Assembly (NCBI GenBank): GCA_022615275.1
Contig: JAKEHA010000069.1
Location: 1 to 6,811 of the forward strand
Reading direction: 5' to 3'
Length of the DNA: 6,811 nucleotides
Origin: Candidatus Latescibacterota bacterium
GTDB lineage: Bacteria > Krumholzibacteriota > Krumholzibacteriia > WVZY01 > JAKEHA01
In this document: positions 6,638 to 6,811 of the stretch, piece after piece
How the letters are laid out: every line of letters starts with the position of its first letter
Numbering within the stretch: position 1 is the stretch's first letter
Notes under the pieces: generated by a model
The model's input: only the letters and a program-made list of their open reading frames with translations
Databases searched by the model: none
What the model was told of the DNA's origin: nothing
Program-made: the position numbers and the translations under genes

Positions 6638-6811
6638 TAGCCCGCCACCTCCGCATAGCCCTCTTTCTCCAGCTCGAGGGCCAGCTCCTTGCCGCCCGTC
6701 TTGACGATGCGGCCGTCGACGAAGACGTGCACCACGTCGGGGACGATGTAGTTCAGCAAGCGCTGGTAGTGGGTGATCACGACCATCGCGCGCTGGGGGC
6801 TGCGCAGCGCA
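6637..6811 (-). CDS. sufC: SufC ATPase, C-terminal fragment
   Basis: The last 57 codons of an ABC-type ATPase are visible, entering from the right edge in the frame starting at 6810. The fragment reads MVVITHYQRLLNYI (residues 9-22), containing the switch (H-loop) histidine in THYQRLL that is typical of SufC. VHVFVDGRIVKTGGKELA (27-44) follows, then ELEKEGYAEVAG to the TAG at 6639-6637. SufC hydrolyses ATP to drive conformational change in the SufBCD scaffold; it is cytoplasmic and not a transporter. Walker A, Walker B and the signature motif lie beyond the window. Its place directly before sufD, with a one-base overlap, confirms the assignment. The gene is probably complete outside the window, since the visible end is normal. 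Confidence 0.93.
   Translation of the reverse strand, partial: ALRSPQRAMVVITHYQRLLNYIVPDVVHVFVDGRIVKTGGKELALELEKEGYAEVAG
6645..6652 (-). promoter_or_regulatory. Ribosome binding site of sufD
   Basis: The minus strand reads GGAGGTGG within the last codons of sufC. The GGAGGT core is 9 bases before GTG 6637. It supports the GTG start of sufD and independent ribosome loading, in addition to coupling through the TAGTG overlap. Confidence 0.75.

Noticed and set aside
5342..6640. 432-codon plus-strand open frame opposite sufD
   Set aside because: It is a mirror of sufD codons: composition is biased to Arg, Val, Ala and Asp with no recognisable motif, while sufD on the other strand is certain.

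Overview
The window is gene-dense, GC-rich bacterial chromosome. No mobile element, CRISPR array or RNA gene was found, and no stretch without a gene exceeds about 50 bases. It holds two compact, convergent gene clusters that meet tail to tail at a shared CTAG (2323-2326). The lineage cannot be fixed from the sequence. A SUF cluster with sufU and sufT, a bacilliredoxin of the BrxA/BrxB family, and a small protein resembling one I associate with Bacteroidetes point tentatively to a GC-rich lineage of, or near, the Bacteroidetes side of the tree. This is inference.

Plus strand (1-2326): the C-terminal end of a SerB-like HAD phosphatase is followed after 1 base by a long LOG/TIGR00730-family protein (probable nucleotide monophosphate nucleosidase). 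After 5 bases comes a predicted lipoprotein of the formylglycine-generating enzyme (FGE/SUMF1) family that keeps the catalytic Ser and the copper-binding Cys pair.

Minus strand (6811 down to 2323): an iron-sulfur cluster assembly operon read in the order sufC (C-terminal end only), sufD, sufS, sufU, sufT, a BrxA/BrxB-type bacilliredoxin, and a conserved protein of unknown function with a single cysteine. Spacings are a 1-base overlap, 26, 48, a 4-base overlap, 14 and 1 bases, so one transcript is likely. The promoter and sufB would lie upstream, beyond position 6811.

How the genes work together: SufS takes sulfur from cysteine, SufU accepts and relays it, and SufB-SufC-SufD assembles the cluster. 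SufT assists maturation of Fe-S proteins. The bacilliredoxin would remove bacillithiol from oxidised protein thiols. The last gene is unassigned but sits in this thiol and Fe-S setting. Most of the window is standard housekeeping. The points most worth a second look are the uncharacterised last gene of the suf operon, the membrane-anchored FGE with an intact active site, and the pairing of suf with a bacilliredoxin.
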